Source: CALKHQ01 sp050329975
GTDB taxonomy: Bacteria; Pseudomonadota; Alphaproteobacteria; CALKHQ01
NCBI GenBank assembly: GCA_050329975.1
Contig: JBHJOG010000023.1
Span: 1-19,397, forward strand
DNA: 19,397 nt
Direction of reading: 5' to 3'
Positions 7,464 through 15,495 of this stretch are shown here, piece after piece. The translations under genes were made by a program, and so were the position numbers. The notes beneath the pieces are model-generated. The model made no database searches, was not told the DNA's origin, and saw only the letters and a program-made list of their open reading frames with translations. Every line of letters begins with the position of its first letter. Within the stretch, counting starts at the first letter, position 1.

Positions 7464-7479
7464 CCTGGAGATTGTCCCG

Positions 7480-8643
7480 ATGCAGCCCACCATCCGGCCG
7501 TCCGTGCCGTTTTTTTCGTCCGGTCCCTGCACCAAGCGCCCGGGCTGGACCCCGGCGGCGCTGGCCGGCGCCATGGTCGGCCGCTCGCACCGCGCCGGGC
7601 CGGCCAAGAAACAGCTGGCCCAGGTGATCGCCAGTTCGAAGCGGCTGCTGCGCATGCCCGAGGACTGGAGACTGGCGATCGTGCCCGGCTCGGACACCGG
7701 CGCCTTCGAGATGGCGCTGTGGACCATGCTCGGCGCCCGCGGCGTCGACATTCTGGCCTGGGAGAGCTTCGGCGCCGGCTGGGCGAACGACGTGCTGAAG
7801 CAGCTGAAGCTGCCCGGCGCCCGGCTGATCGAGGCCGGATACGGCCAGCTACCGGACCTGGGACAGGCCGACTGGTCGCGCGACGTGATCTTCACCTGGA
7901 ACGGCACCACGTCGGGTGTCCGGGTGCCGAACGCCGACTGGATCCCGGCGGACCGCGAGGGGCTCGCCATCTGCGACGCCACCTCGGCGGTCTTCGCCAT
8001 GGAGATCGAGTGGGCGAAGCTCGATGTCGTCACCTGGTCCTGGCAGAAGGTGCTGGGCGGCGAGGGCGGCCACGGCATGCTGGCGCTGGGGCCGCGGGCA
8101 GTGGCGCGGCTGGAGAGCCACGTCCCGGCCTGGCCGCTGCCAAAGGTGTTCCGGCTGGTCAAGGGCGGCAAGCTGGACGAGGCCCCGTTCAAGGGCGAAA
8201 CCATCAACACGCCGTCGATGCTGTGTGTCGCCGACGCGCTCGACGGGCTGAGCTGGGCGGACGCGATCGGCGGGCTGGACGCGCTGGTCGCGCGCAGCCG
8301 CGCCAACCTCGCCGCCGTCGAATCCTGGGTCGACGAAACCCCGTGGATCGACTTCCTGGCCGAGGATCCGTCGTCGCGCTCGTCGACCTCGATCTGCCTC
8401 AAGCTGGTCGAGCCGTGGTTCGCCGCCCAGGCCGAGGACGCCCAGCGCGGGCTGATCAAGGCGCTGGTCAAGGCGCTGGAAGACGAGGGTGTTGCCTACG
8501 ACATCGCCGGCCACCGCGATGCGCCGCCCGGGTTGCGGGTCTGGGGTGGGGCCACCGTCGAGCGGGGAGACATCGAGGCGCTGCTGCCCTGGATCGGCTG
8601 GGCCTATGCCGCCCTGCGTCCGGCCAACGTGGAGGCTGCCTGA
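7480..8643 (+). CDS. serC: Phosphoserine aminotransferase
   Basis: This pyridoxal-phosphate enzyme converts 3-phosphohydroxypyruvate and glutamate to phosphoserine and 2-oxoglutarate, the second step of serine synthesis. It is 387 aa, the size of the alphaproteobacterial SerC subgroup. The N-terminus VPFFSSGPCTKRPGW, the ICDATSA segment with Asp166 and the WQKVLGGEGG segment with the cofactor Lys190 are diagnostic. The start at 7480 has GGAG at 7467-7470. An in-frame ATG at 7432 lies inside the leader hairpin region and adds a proline/arginine stretch not expected in SerC, so it is rejected. The stop overlaps the serA start (TGATG). Regulation is probably through the promoter and leader directly upstream. 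Confidence 0.96.
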   Translation: MQPTIRPSVPFFSSGPCTKRPGWTPAALAGAMVGRSHRAGPAKKQLAQVIASSKRLLRMPEDWRLAIVPGSDTGAFEMALWTMLGARGVDILAWESFGAGWANDVLKQLKLPGARLIEAGYGQLPDLGQADWSRDVIFTWNGTTSGVRVPNADWIPADREGLAICDATSAVFAMEIEWAKLDVVTWSWQKVLGGEGGHGMLALGPRAVARLESHVPAWPLPKVFRLVKGGKLDEAPFKGETINTPSMLCVADALDGLSWADAIGGLDALVARSRANLAAVESWVDETPWIDFLAEDPSSRSSTSICLKLVEPWFAAQAEDAQRGLIKALVKALEDEGVAYDIAGHRDAPPGLRVWGGATVERGDIEALLPWIGWAYAALRPANVEAA

Positions 8644-10220
8644 TGCCCAGGGTCCTGATCTCCGACAAGATGAGCGGGCGCGCCGCGGAGATCTTCAGGA
8701 GCCGGAACATCGAGGTCGACGTCGTCACCGGGCAGGCGCCGGCCGAGCTGGCAAGGATCATCGGCGGCTATGACGGCCTCGCCATCCGCTCGTCCACCAA
8801 TGTCACCGCCGATCTGCTGGAGCATGCCGGCGCGCTGAAGGTGATCGGGCGCGCCGGCATCGGCGTCGACAACGTGGATGTGCCGGCGGCGACCGCGCGG
8901 GGCATCGTGGTGATGAACACGCCGTTCGGCAACTCGATCACCACCGCCGAGCATGCAATCGCGATGATGATGGCGCTGGCCCGCCAGATCCCGGCCGCCG
9001 ACCGCTCGACCCAGGCCGGCAAGTGGGAGAAGTCCCGCTTCATGGGCACAGAGCTCGCCGGCAAGACGCTCGGCATCGTCGGCTGCGGCAACATCGGCGC
9101 CATAGTCGCCAGCCGGGCCAAGGGGCTGGCGATGAAAGTGATCGCCTACGATCCCTTCCTGTCGCCGGACCGGGCCGAGGAGATCGGGGTGGAGAAGGTC
9201 GACCTCGACACCCTGCTCGCCCGCAGCGACGTGATCAGCCTGCACACCCCGATGACCGACCAGACCCGCGGCATCATCGACGCGGCCGCCCTGGCCAAGT
9301 GCCGCCGCGGCGTGCGCATCGTCAACTGCGCCCGCGGCGGACTGGTGGTCGAGGACGACCTCGCGGCGGCGCTCGACAGCGGGCATGTCGCCGGAGCGGC
9401 GTTCGACGTCTTCGTCGAGGAGCCGGCGAAGACCAACGTGCTGTTCGGCCGCGACACCGTGATCGCCACCCCGCATCTCGGCGCCTCGACCGAGGAGGCG
9501 CAGGAGAACGTGGCGATCCAGGTCGCCGAGCAGATGGCGGAGTTCCTGCTGACCGGCGCGGTCTCCAACGCGATCAACATGCCGGCGGTCAGCGGCGAGG
9601 ACGCACCCCGCCTGCGGCCGTACATGAAGCTCGCCGAGCAGCTGGGCAGCTTCGCCGGCCAGCTGACCGAGACCGGCCTGCGCAAGATCCATATCGAGTA
9701 CCAGGGCGCGGTTGCCGGATTGAACATCAAGCCGGTCACCGCCGCCCTGCTCGCCGGATTCTTCAAGCCGCTGATGGAATCGGTGAATATGGTCAACGCG
9801 CCCGAGGTGGCCAAGCAGCGCAACGTGCAGGTCACCGAGTCCAAGTCCGACACCGCCGAGGACTATGCGACGCTGATCCGTCTGACCGTCGAGACCGAGC
9901 GCCGGGAGCGGGCGGTCGCCGGCACGCTGATCGGCGGCGACAAGCCGCGGGTGGTCAACATCAAGGGGATCGCGGTCGAGGCCGAGTTGACCGGGACGAT
10001 GATCTACGTCGCCAACAACGACAAGCCCGGGCTGGTCGGCCGGCTCGGCACCATGATCGGCGACTGCGGCATCAACATCGGCACCTTCCACCTCGGCCGC
10101 TCCGCGGTGGGCGGCGACGCGATCGCGCTGGTCGCGGTCGACCAGCCGATCCCGGACGCCTGCCTGCGTGCGCTGGCCGCCCTGCCCAACGTCACCCAGG
10201 CCAGGCAGCTCCGCTTCTGA
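8643..10220 (+). CDS. serA: D-3-phosphoglycerate dehydrogenase, long (ASB-ACT) form
   Basis: The enzyme oxidises 3-phosphoglycerate to 3-phosphohydroxypyruvate with NAD+, the committed step of serine synthesis, supplying the substrate of the neighbouring SerC. It is 525 aa. The Rossmann motif GCGNIG is at 147-152, and the catalytic residues are Arg231 (NCARGG), Glu260 (VEEP) and His278 (HLGAST), with spacing as in the mycobacterial long-form enzyme. Residues about 315-450 form the intervening allosteric substrate-binding domain, and about 452-525 an ACT domain (YVANNDKPGLVGRLG), so serine feedback control is likely. GGAGG at 8631-8635 precedes the start by 7 bases. The start overlaps the serC stop and the stop overlaps the hisZ start. 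Confidence 0.97.
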   Translation: MPRVLISDKMSGRAAEIFRSRNIEVDVVTGQAPAELARIIGGYDGLAIRSSTNVTADLLEHAGALKVIGRAGIGVDNVDVPAATARGIVVMNTPFGNSITTAEHAIAMMMALARQIPAADRSTQAGKWEKSRFMGTELAGKTLGIVGCGNIGAIVASRAKGLAMKVIAYDPFLSPDRAEEIGVEKVDLDTLLARSDVISLHTPMTDQTRGIIDAAALAKCRRGVRIVNCARGGLVVEDDLAAALDSGHVAGAAFDVFVEEPAKTNVLFGRDTVIATPHLGASTEEAQENVAIQVAEQMAEFLLTGAVSNAINMPAVSGEDAPRLRPYMKLAEQLGSFAGQLTETGLRKIHIEYQGAVAGLNIKPVTAALLAGFFKPLMESVNMVNAPEVAKQRNVQVTESKSDTAEDYATLIRLTVETERRERAVAGTLIGGDKPRVVNIKGIAVEAELTGTMIYVANNDKPGLVGRLGTMIGDCGINIGTFHLGRSAVGGDAIALVAVDQPIPDACLRALAALPNVTQARQLRF

Positions 10221-11380
10221 TGGTCGGCATGCCCGATGCCCTGCTGCCCGCCGGTTTGATGGACGGGCTGCCGCCGGACGCCGCCCACGAGGCGGCGGTG
10301 ATCACCGGCCTGGTCACCGATTTCGCCCTGCGCGGCTACGAGCGGGTCAAGCCGCCGCTGCTCGAGTTCGAGGACGGCCTGCTGAAAGGCGCCAGTACGA
10401 GCCTGAACCTGCAGACGTTCCGGCTGATGGACCCGGTATCGCAGCGGATGCTGGCGCTGCGGCCCGACATCACCGGCCAGATCTCGCGGATCGCCGAGAG
10501 CCGGCTCCGGCACCGGGCGCGGCCGCTGCGGCTGGCCTATGCCGGCGACGTGCTGCAGGTGCGCGGCAACCAGATCCGGCCGGAACGCCAGTTCGTCCAG
10601 GCCGGCGTCGAGCTGATCGGCATCGACAACGCCGCCGCCGACATCGAGGTGATCGCGCTGGCGGTCGACGCGCTGGCCCGTGCCGGCGTGGCGCGGCTGA
10701 GCGTCGACCTGTCGACGCCGACGGTGGCGACCGCGGTGCTGGACGCCACCGGGCTGGGCCCCGATGCGGTTGCCGAGACCCGGGCGGCGCTGGATCACAA
10801 GGATCCGGCGGCGGTCCGGGCCGCGGCCGGCCCGGCAGCCGACCTGCTGATCGCGTTGCTGGAGGCGGGCGGTCCGGCGGATGCGGCGGTGCCCGCCCTG
10901 GGCGCGCTGGCGCTGCCGCCGGCCGCGCGCACCGACATCGCCCGGCTGGCCGAAGTCGCAGCCGGGCTGAGGGCGCGCCTGCCCGACCTGGTGCTGACAG
11001 TCGATGCGGTGGAGAACCGCGGCTTCGAATATCACTGCGGCATCGCCTTCACCCTGTTCGCGCCAAGAGTGCGCGGCGAGCTCGGCCGCGGCGGGCGCTA
11101 CCTGTCCGGGCAGGCGCGGGAGGCGGCGACCGGCTTCTCCCTGTACCTGGATTCGGTGATGCGCGCGGTCGCACCGCCCGAGCCGGCCCGCCGGCTGTGG
11201 CTGCCGTCCGGCACGCCCGAGGCCGATGCAGCCGCCTGGCGCGCCCAGGGCTGGGTCACTGTCGCCGCGCTGGCTCCGGCCGCGTCGCCGGCAGCCGAGG
11301 CGGTGGCCCAGCACTGTACCCACATCCTGGCCGGCGGTGCGGCGCAGCCGGTCCCGCCGGCAACCGACAGCGGAGACTGA
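10220..11380 (+). CDS. hisZ: ATP phosphoribosyltransferase regulatory subunit
   Basis: HisZ is a catalytically inactive histidyl-tRNA-synthetase paralogue that joins short-form HisG to make active, histidine-sensitive ATP phosphoribosyltransferase, the first step of histidine synthesis. The 386-aa protein shows the class II synthetase-like core: FALRGYERVKPPLLEFEDGL, FRLMDPVSQRMLALRPDIT near 73-91, RQFVQAGVELIG near 123-134, and a GRGGRYLS segment near 291-298. It lacks the C-terminal anticodon-binding domain of a true HisRS. hisG is not in this window, so the short-form partner must lie elsewhere. The start overlaps the serA stop; an ATG three codons later (10229) is also possible. purA begins 3 bp after the stop. 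Confidence 0.93.
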   Translation: MVGMPDALLPAGLMDGLPPDAAHEAAVITGLVTDFALRGYERVKPPLLEFEDGLLKGASTSLNLQTFRLMDPVSQRMLALRPDITGQISRIAESRLRHRARPLRLAYAGDVLQVRGNQIRPERQFVQAGVELIGIDNAAADIEVIALAVDALARAGVARLSVDLSTPTVATAVLDATGLGPDAVAETRAALDHKDPAAVRAAAGPAADLLIALLEAGGPADAAVPALGALALPPAARTDIARLAEVAAGLRARLPDLVLTVDAVENRGFEYHCGIAFTLFAPRVRGELGRGGRYLSGQAREAATGFSLYLDSVMRAVAPPEPARRLWLPSGTPEADAAAWRAQGWVTVAALAPAASPAAEAVAQHCTHILAGGAAQPVPPATDSGD

Positions 11381-11383
11381 AGC

Positions 11384-12676
<1,293 letters not shown>

Positions 12677-12698
12677 GCCCGTGACCGACGGAACCCCG

Positions 12699-13424
12699 AT
12701 GGCCCGTTCCTGCCTGGCGCCGATCCTGCTGCTGGCGGCGCTGGCCGTGCCAGCCGCGGCGGCCGACATCCACGGCCGGATGCTGCCGGTCGACGAAGGC
12801 CCGCGCGACCCGGAGTTCGCCGCCTTCCGCGCCGAACTGCTCGACGCTATCGCCCGCATGGATGCCGAGTACGTGCTGTCGATCACGCCCGAAACCCTGG
12901 ACACGGGCTCGCTGATCGACGAGTACGGCGCCGACCTGGGCCGCCGCGCTCTCGAGCTAGGCTGGATGCCGCAGGCGGTCCCGATCGAGCAGTGGGACCT
13001 GTGGCCCGCGCTGGCCGGGATCCTTGAGAACGGCGGCCGGTTCGTCGAGCCGGGGAAGTTCTGCGCCCCCTATTTCCACACCGAGCTGACCGAGGCGCTG
13101 GCCACAGACCCCGACTACCGCTACGGCGTGGTCACCGCCGACCAGCTCACGGTCTACATGCATCCGACCACCGCGACCTATGTGCTCGGGCAGGCCGAAC
13201 TGGGCGACATTCTCCAGCTCGTCAACCCGGGCGGCATGGACGTGCCGGACCGGGAGGACGCCAGCGCGGTTCGATTCGAGGCGATCTGGTTCGGCGACCA
13301 ACCAGCCTATGCCGACACTGCGGCGATCCACCGGCTGGGCGGGCTTTATGCCTGCTTCGCCAAGGACCGCATCCTCGACCGCTGGCAGATGATCTCGTTC
13401 GGCGCGCCGCGCGGACGGGAATGA
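12699..13424 (+). CDS. Small exported protein of unknown function, possible SH3-like domain (241 aa)
   Basis: Residues 1-22 form a signal peptide: MARS, a Leu/Ala-rich core, then a VPAAAA cleavage region before Asp23, so the protein is expected in the periplasm. The rest has no family I recognise with certainty. Residues about 143-177 (VTADQLTVYMHPTTATYVLG and after) resemble the first strands of a bacterial SH3 (SH3b) domain. Two cysteines of the mature protein, Cys122 and Cys219, could form a disulfide. I chose ATG 12699 because it places the signal peptide at the N-terminus; a GTG at 12681 would add six residues. It follows purA by 22 bp and ends before the operon terminator, so it is probably the last gene of the serC-purA transcript. 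Confidence 0.72.
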   Translation: MARSCLAPILLLAALAVPAAAADIHGRMLPVDEGPRDPEFAAFRAELLDAIARMDAEYVLSITPETLDTGSLIDEYGADLGRRALELGWMPQAVPIEQWDLWPALAGILENGGRFVEPGKFCAPYFHTELTEALATDPDYRYGVVTADQLTVYMHPTTATYVLGQAELGDILQLVNPGGMDVPDREDASAVRFEAIWFGDQPAYADTAAIHRLGGLYACFAKDRILDRWQMISFGAPRGRE

Positions 13425-13427
13425 GTC

Positions 13428-13444
13428 GGGGGGTGTCACCCCCC
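13428..13444. repeat. Perfect 17-bp inverted repeat after the exported-protein gene
   Basis: Six G, then TGTCA, then six C: arms GGGGGGTG and CACCCCCC around a single T, starting 3 bp after the stop codon. It would form a very stable short hairpin, but no T-run follows on either strand, so it is not a standard terminator. It may protect the mRNA 3' end (inference). Confidence 0.6.
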
Positions 13445-13558
13445 ATCTGGGGGATGACGGGCACCGGCAGCGGTTGCATGGTCGCGCGCCTTTCCGCGGC
13501 GCTGCCGCGGCCCGGCTACTCGGAACGCCAATCGCGCTGTCCACTGTCGTGCGTTCCG

Positions 13559-13603
13559 CGCCGCCGGCCGCCCCGATCCGGCGCGGCCGGCGGCGGCATT
13601 TTT
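13559..13603 (+). terminator. Intrinsic terminator of the serC-serA-hisZ-purA operon
   Basis: A perfect 13-bp GC stem (13559-13571 with 13583-13595), an 11-nt loop, then five T at 13599-13603. The orientation is for the plus strand, 135 bp after the last stop. On the minus strand the hairpin is preceded, not followed, by the A/T run, so it does not serve csaA. Confidence 0.8.
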
Positions 13604-13615
13604 CCACCAGCAAGG

Positions 13616-13951
13616 CTAGAACAGGCGGCCACCGTCGGGAACCGGCCGGTCGACGCCGATCAGCACCACCTCGCCATCGGCATCGGGCATGCCGAGCACC
13701 AGCACTTCCGACATGAACTTGCCGATCTGCCTCGGCGGGAAGTTGACCACCGCCGCGACCTGCCGGCCGATCAGGTCGGCTGGCGTGTAGTGCCGGGTGA
13801 GCTGGGCCGAGGTCTTGCGCTCGCCGAGCTCCGGCCCGAAATCCACCTTGAGCTTGTACGCCGGGCGGCGCGCCTCGGGAAACTCGGTCGCCTCGACGAC
13901 GGTTCCGACCCGGATATCGACCTTCAGGAAGTCGTCGAAGCTGATCGTCAC
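13616..13951 (-). CDS. csaA: CsaA-type tRNA-binding/chaperone protein
   Basis: This 111-aa single-domain OB-fold protein begins FDDFLKVDIRVGTVVEAT and ends EVLVLGMPDADGEVVLIG, the CsaA pattern related to the C-terminal tRNA-binding domain of methionyl- and phenylalanyl-tRNA synthetases. CsaA proteins are homodimers that bind tRNA and have reported chaperone and secretion-assisting activity in Bacillus; their role in proteobacteria is less clear. The start is GTG at 13951 with a strong GGAGG ribosome site 7-8 bases upstream. It lies downstream of the phasin but behind the phasin terminator, so it is probably transcribed separately, from the short region 13952-14029. Confidence 0.92.
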   Translation of the reverse strand: MTISFDDFLKVDIRVGTVVEATEFPEARRPAYKLKVDFGPELGERKTSAQLTRHYTPADLIGRQVAAVVNFPPRQIGKFMSEVLVLGMPDADGEVVLIGVDRPVPDGGRLF

Positions 13952-14029
13952 CTGCGCCCTCCAATGCGATCACCCGATTCGCCGAGGCAGGATGATGCCA
14001 TGACCCGAAGGTCGGGGAACCGGCAAGGC

Positions 14030-14061
14030 CGCAAATAGAAAGGCCGGCGTCCTGCCGGCCT
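14030..14061 (-). terminator. Intrinsic terminator of the phasin gene
   Basis: On the minus strand an 8-bp perfect stem (14054-14061 with 14041-14048, loop of 5) is followed directly by TTTCTATTT. It lies 50 bp after the phasin stop and in the correct orientation to separate the phasin from csaA. Confidence 0.75.
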
Positions 14062-14110
14062 CTGGACCTGACGGCGCCGGATCGACCGGCGCCGAAGCCT
14101 GTACGAGAAC

Positions 14111-14548
14111 TCAGGCCTGCGCGCGCGCCAGCGCCTGGACTTCGTCCATCGCCTCGCCGATGCGCTTGCTGATCACGCCGAACGCATCCTGGTTGGCCTT
14201 CAGCACGAGCTCGTTGATCTCGTGGACGTTGTTCAGGGTCGACTGATAGCCGCGCTTGGCGATCTCGGCCTGCTTCGCGGTCTGGGCGGCGACAGTGCCT
14301 TCCGCCATCACTTCGCGCACGGCGCTCAGCGACTGCTCGTAGCTTTGGCGCACCAGCTCGCTCTGGCGCTGGGCGATGGCCTGGAAGCCCTCGCTCGCCA
14401 GCTTGCCGGCCGCGCTGAAGGCCTCGAAGTTCCGGCGCTGCGCCTCGACGAGGGCCGCGGTATCGATGTTCGGCATCTTGAACTGCGAGAACTGCGAGAA
14501 CATCTTGGCGAAATCGAAGTCGCCGGTGCCGTTGGTCTTGCCAGCCAT
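14111..14548 (-). CDS. Phasin family protein (PHA granule-associated)
   Basis: Phasins coat polyhydroxyalkanoate granules in the cytoplasm and control granule size and number. The 145-aa protein is almost wholly helical and amphipathic, with few aromatic residues, no cysteine, and many Ala/Gln/Glu. The NFEAFSAAGKLASEGFQAIA segment at 40-59, followed by a long coiled-coil-like stretch to residue 140, is typical of the alphaproteobacterial phasin_2 type. The ATG at 14548 has AGGGGA just upstream; a TTG six codons earlier (14566) is rejected because it overlaps that site. The upstream region has a candidate promoter with TGCA-rich operators. No PHA synthase or phaR is in this window. Confidence 0.9.
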   Translation of the reverse strand: MAGKTNGTGDFDFAKMFSQFSQFKMPNIDTAALVEAQRRNFEAFSAAGKLASEGFQAIAQRQSELVRQSYEQSLSAVREVMAEGTVAAQTAKQAEIAKRGYQSTLNNVHEINELVLKANQDAFGVISKRIGEAMDEVQALARAQA

Positions 14549-14579
14549 GGGGGTCCCCTTTTGCAAGCGGTTGGTTGGT

Positions 14580-14603
14580 GCTGCAAAATTGTGCAGCGCA
14601 CAA
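14580..14603. promoter_or_regulatory. Overlapping inverted repeats, candidate phasin operator 1
   Basis: Two perfect inverted repeats overlap: GCTGCA-N6-TGCAGC (14580-14597) and TTGTGC-AGC-GCACAA (14589-14603). They cover the predicted phasin transcription start. The CTGC...GCAG form resembles the TGC-rich sites reported for the PHA-sensing repressor PhaR. Confidence 0.55.
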
Positions 14604-14608
14604 GCCCC

Positions 14609-14637
14609 TATGTAGGCCCCGCCCGCATGTGATGCAA
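14609..14637 (-). promoter_or_regulatory. Candidate phasin promoter
   Basis: On the minus strand TTGCAT (14637-14632) and TACATA (14614-14609) are 17 bp apart. Each matches only three consensus bases, but the spacing and the flanking operators support the call. The predicted start lies near 14602. Confidence 0.38.
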
Positions 14638-14644
14638 GCGTTTT

Positions 14645-14660
14645 TTGTGCAGTGCAACAA
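14645..14660. promoter_or_regulatory. TGCA repeat, candidate phasin operator 2
   Basis: TTGTGCAGTGCAACAA contains TGCA-G-TGCA with near-symmetric TTG/CAA flanks, and repeats TTGTGCAG from operator 1. It lies just upstream of the candidate -35 box, so a repressor could bridge both sites. Confidence 0.5.
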
Positions 14661-14677
14661 AGCCTCGAAAAGTGCAG

Positions 14678-15301
14678 CTAAGCCGTGGCTTCCACGGGCT
14701 CGGCCGGGCCGTTTCGACTCGCTTCGGTTCGCGCACGCAACATGGGTGACAGCCGGTGCAGCCGGCGAAGGTTGCGATCCAGCGCCGCCATCGTCCGCCC
14801 AAGATCCGGGCTGTCGTCGGCCACCCAGACCCGGAGCGTTGCTGCATATGCGAGGGCCAGCGCCCGCTCCAGCACCGCCCCGGCAACGCCCTGGACCGGC
14901 ACGCCGGCCGCCGCCAGCGCCCAGCGCATGGCGCGCAGCATCGCCGGCGCAAGCACCAGCCCGGCGACCGGCTGACTGCGCCAGTCGCGCATCAGGACGA
15001 GGATCGCCGGTTTATAGGGTCCCAGTGCGTCGAAACGACGCATCAGCGTGTCGAACAGCAGGTCGTGCGGCGTCTCGTTGGGATCGCCGGGGGTGGCGCC
15101 CTTCAACATCGCCTGGTCGACGCGGTTGACGAAGGCGCGCAGGACGCCGTCGCGGCCGCCAGTCGTCCGGTAGAGGGTGGCAAGGTCGACGCCGGCACGG
15201 GCGGCGATGGCGTCGGGCTGCGCGGCGCGCCAGCCGCGCTCGGCGATCAGCGCCATCGCCGCGTCGATGATGCTGTCGGTGGGATCGGTCTTGCGCGGCA
15301 T
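14678..15301 (-). CDS. TetR-family transcriptional regulator (207 aa)
   Basis: The N-terminal helix-turn-helix is clear: SIIDAAMALIAERGW at 10-24, then AIAARAGVDLATLYRTTGGR at 31-50. The C-terminal ligand domain (about 75-185) contains RVWVADDSPDLGRTMAALDR at 157-176, which resembles the end of COQ9-related TetR-fold proteins, so the family boundary is not certain. The ATG at 15301 has AAGGAG at 15311-15316; an upstream extension to 15391 is proline/arginine rich and is rejected. It is transcribed toward the phasin (129 bp gap) and divergently from the RpoH-like sigma gene. It could control itself, the sigma gene or the phasin; the inverted repeat at 15412-15430 is the best candidate operator. 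Confidence 0.85.
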   Translation of the reverse strand: MPRKTDPTDSIIDAAMALIAERGWRAAQPDAIAARAGVDLATLYRTTGGRDGVLRAFVNRVDQAMLKGATPGDPNETPHDLLFDTLMRRFDALGPYKPAILVLMRDWRSQPVAGLVLAPAMLRAMRWALAAAGVPVQGVAGAVLERALALAYAATLRVWVADDSPDLGRTMAALDRNLRRLHRLSPMLRARTEASRNGPAEPVEATA

Positions 15302-15392
15302 CTCGCTTGCTCCTTCACCTGGGACCGGGATCTGCGGCCGCCGTTGCCCATGCGCCCGCGGCATCGCATTTCGGGTGGCTTTGGCGGGCACG

Positions 15393-15422
15393 TTGAATAT
15401 ATAGCGCGATTGCGGATAGAAT
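15393..15422 (+). promoter_or_regulatory. Probable sigma-70 promoter of the RpoH-like gene
   Basis: TTGAAT (15393-15398) and TAGAAT (15417-15422) are 18 bp apart; the -10 matches five of six. Transcription would start near 15429, leaving a leader of about 67 nt before the ATG at 15496. Confidence 0.5.
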
Positions 15423-15430
15423 TTGTCCGC
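15412..15430. promoter_or_regulatory. Inverted repeat over the -10 box, candidate TetR operator
   Basis: GCGGA (15412-15416) and TCCGC (15426-15430) are perfect arms around 9 bp that contain the TAGAAT box. The site lies in the divergent region between tetR and the sigma gene and would block the sigma promoter if bound. Confidence 0.45.
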
Positions 15431-15495
15431 GGATCAGTCCACGGCGGCGCGGGGGCGCGCCACCCCATGTTATTCCCAGGGCAAGCCTGCCGATC

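Noticed and set aside
14548..14566. TTG start six codons upstream for the phasin
   Set aside because: It would overlap the AGGGGA ribosome site of the ATG at 14548, which begins the typical phasin N-terminus.
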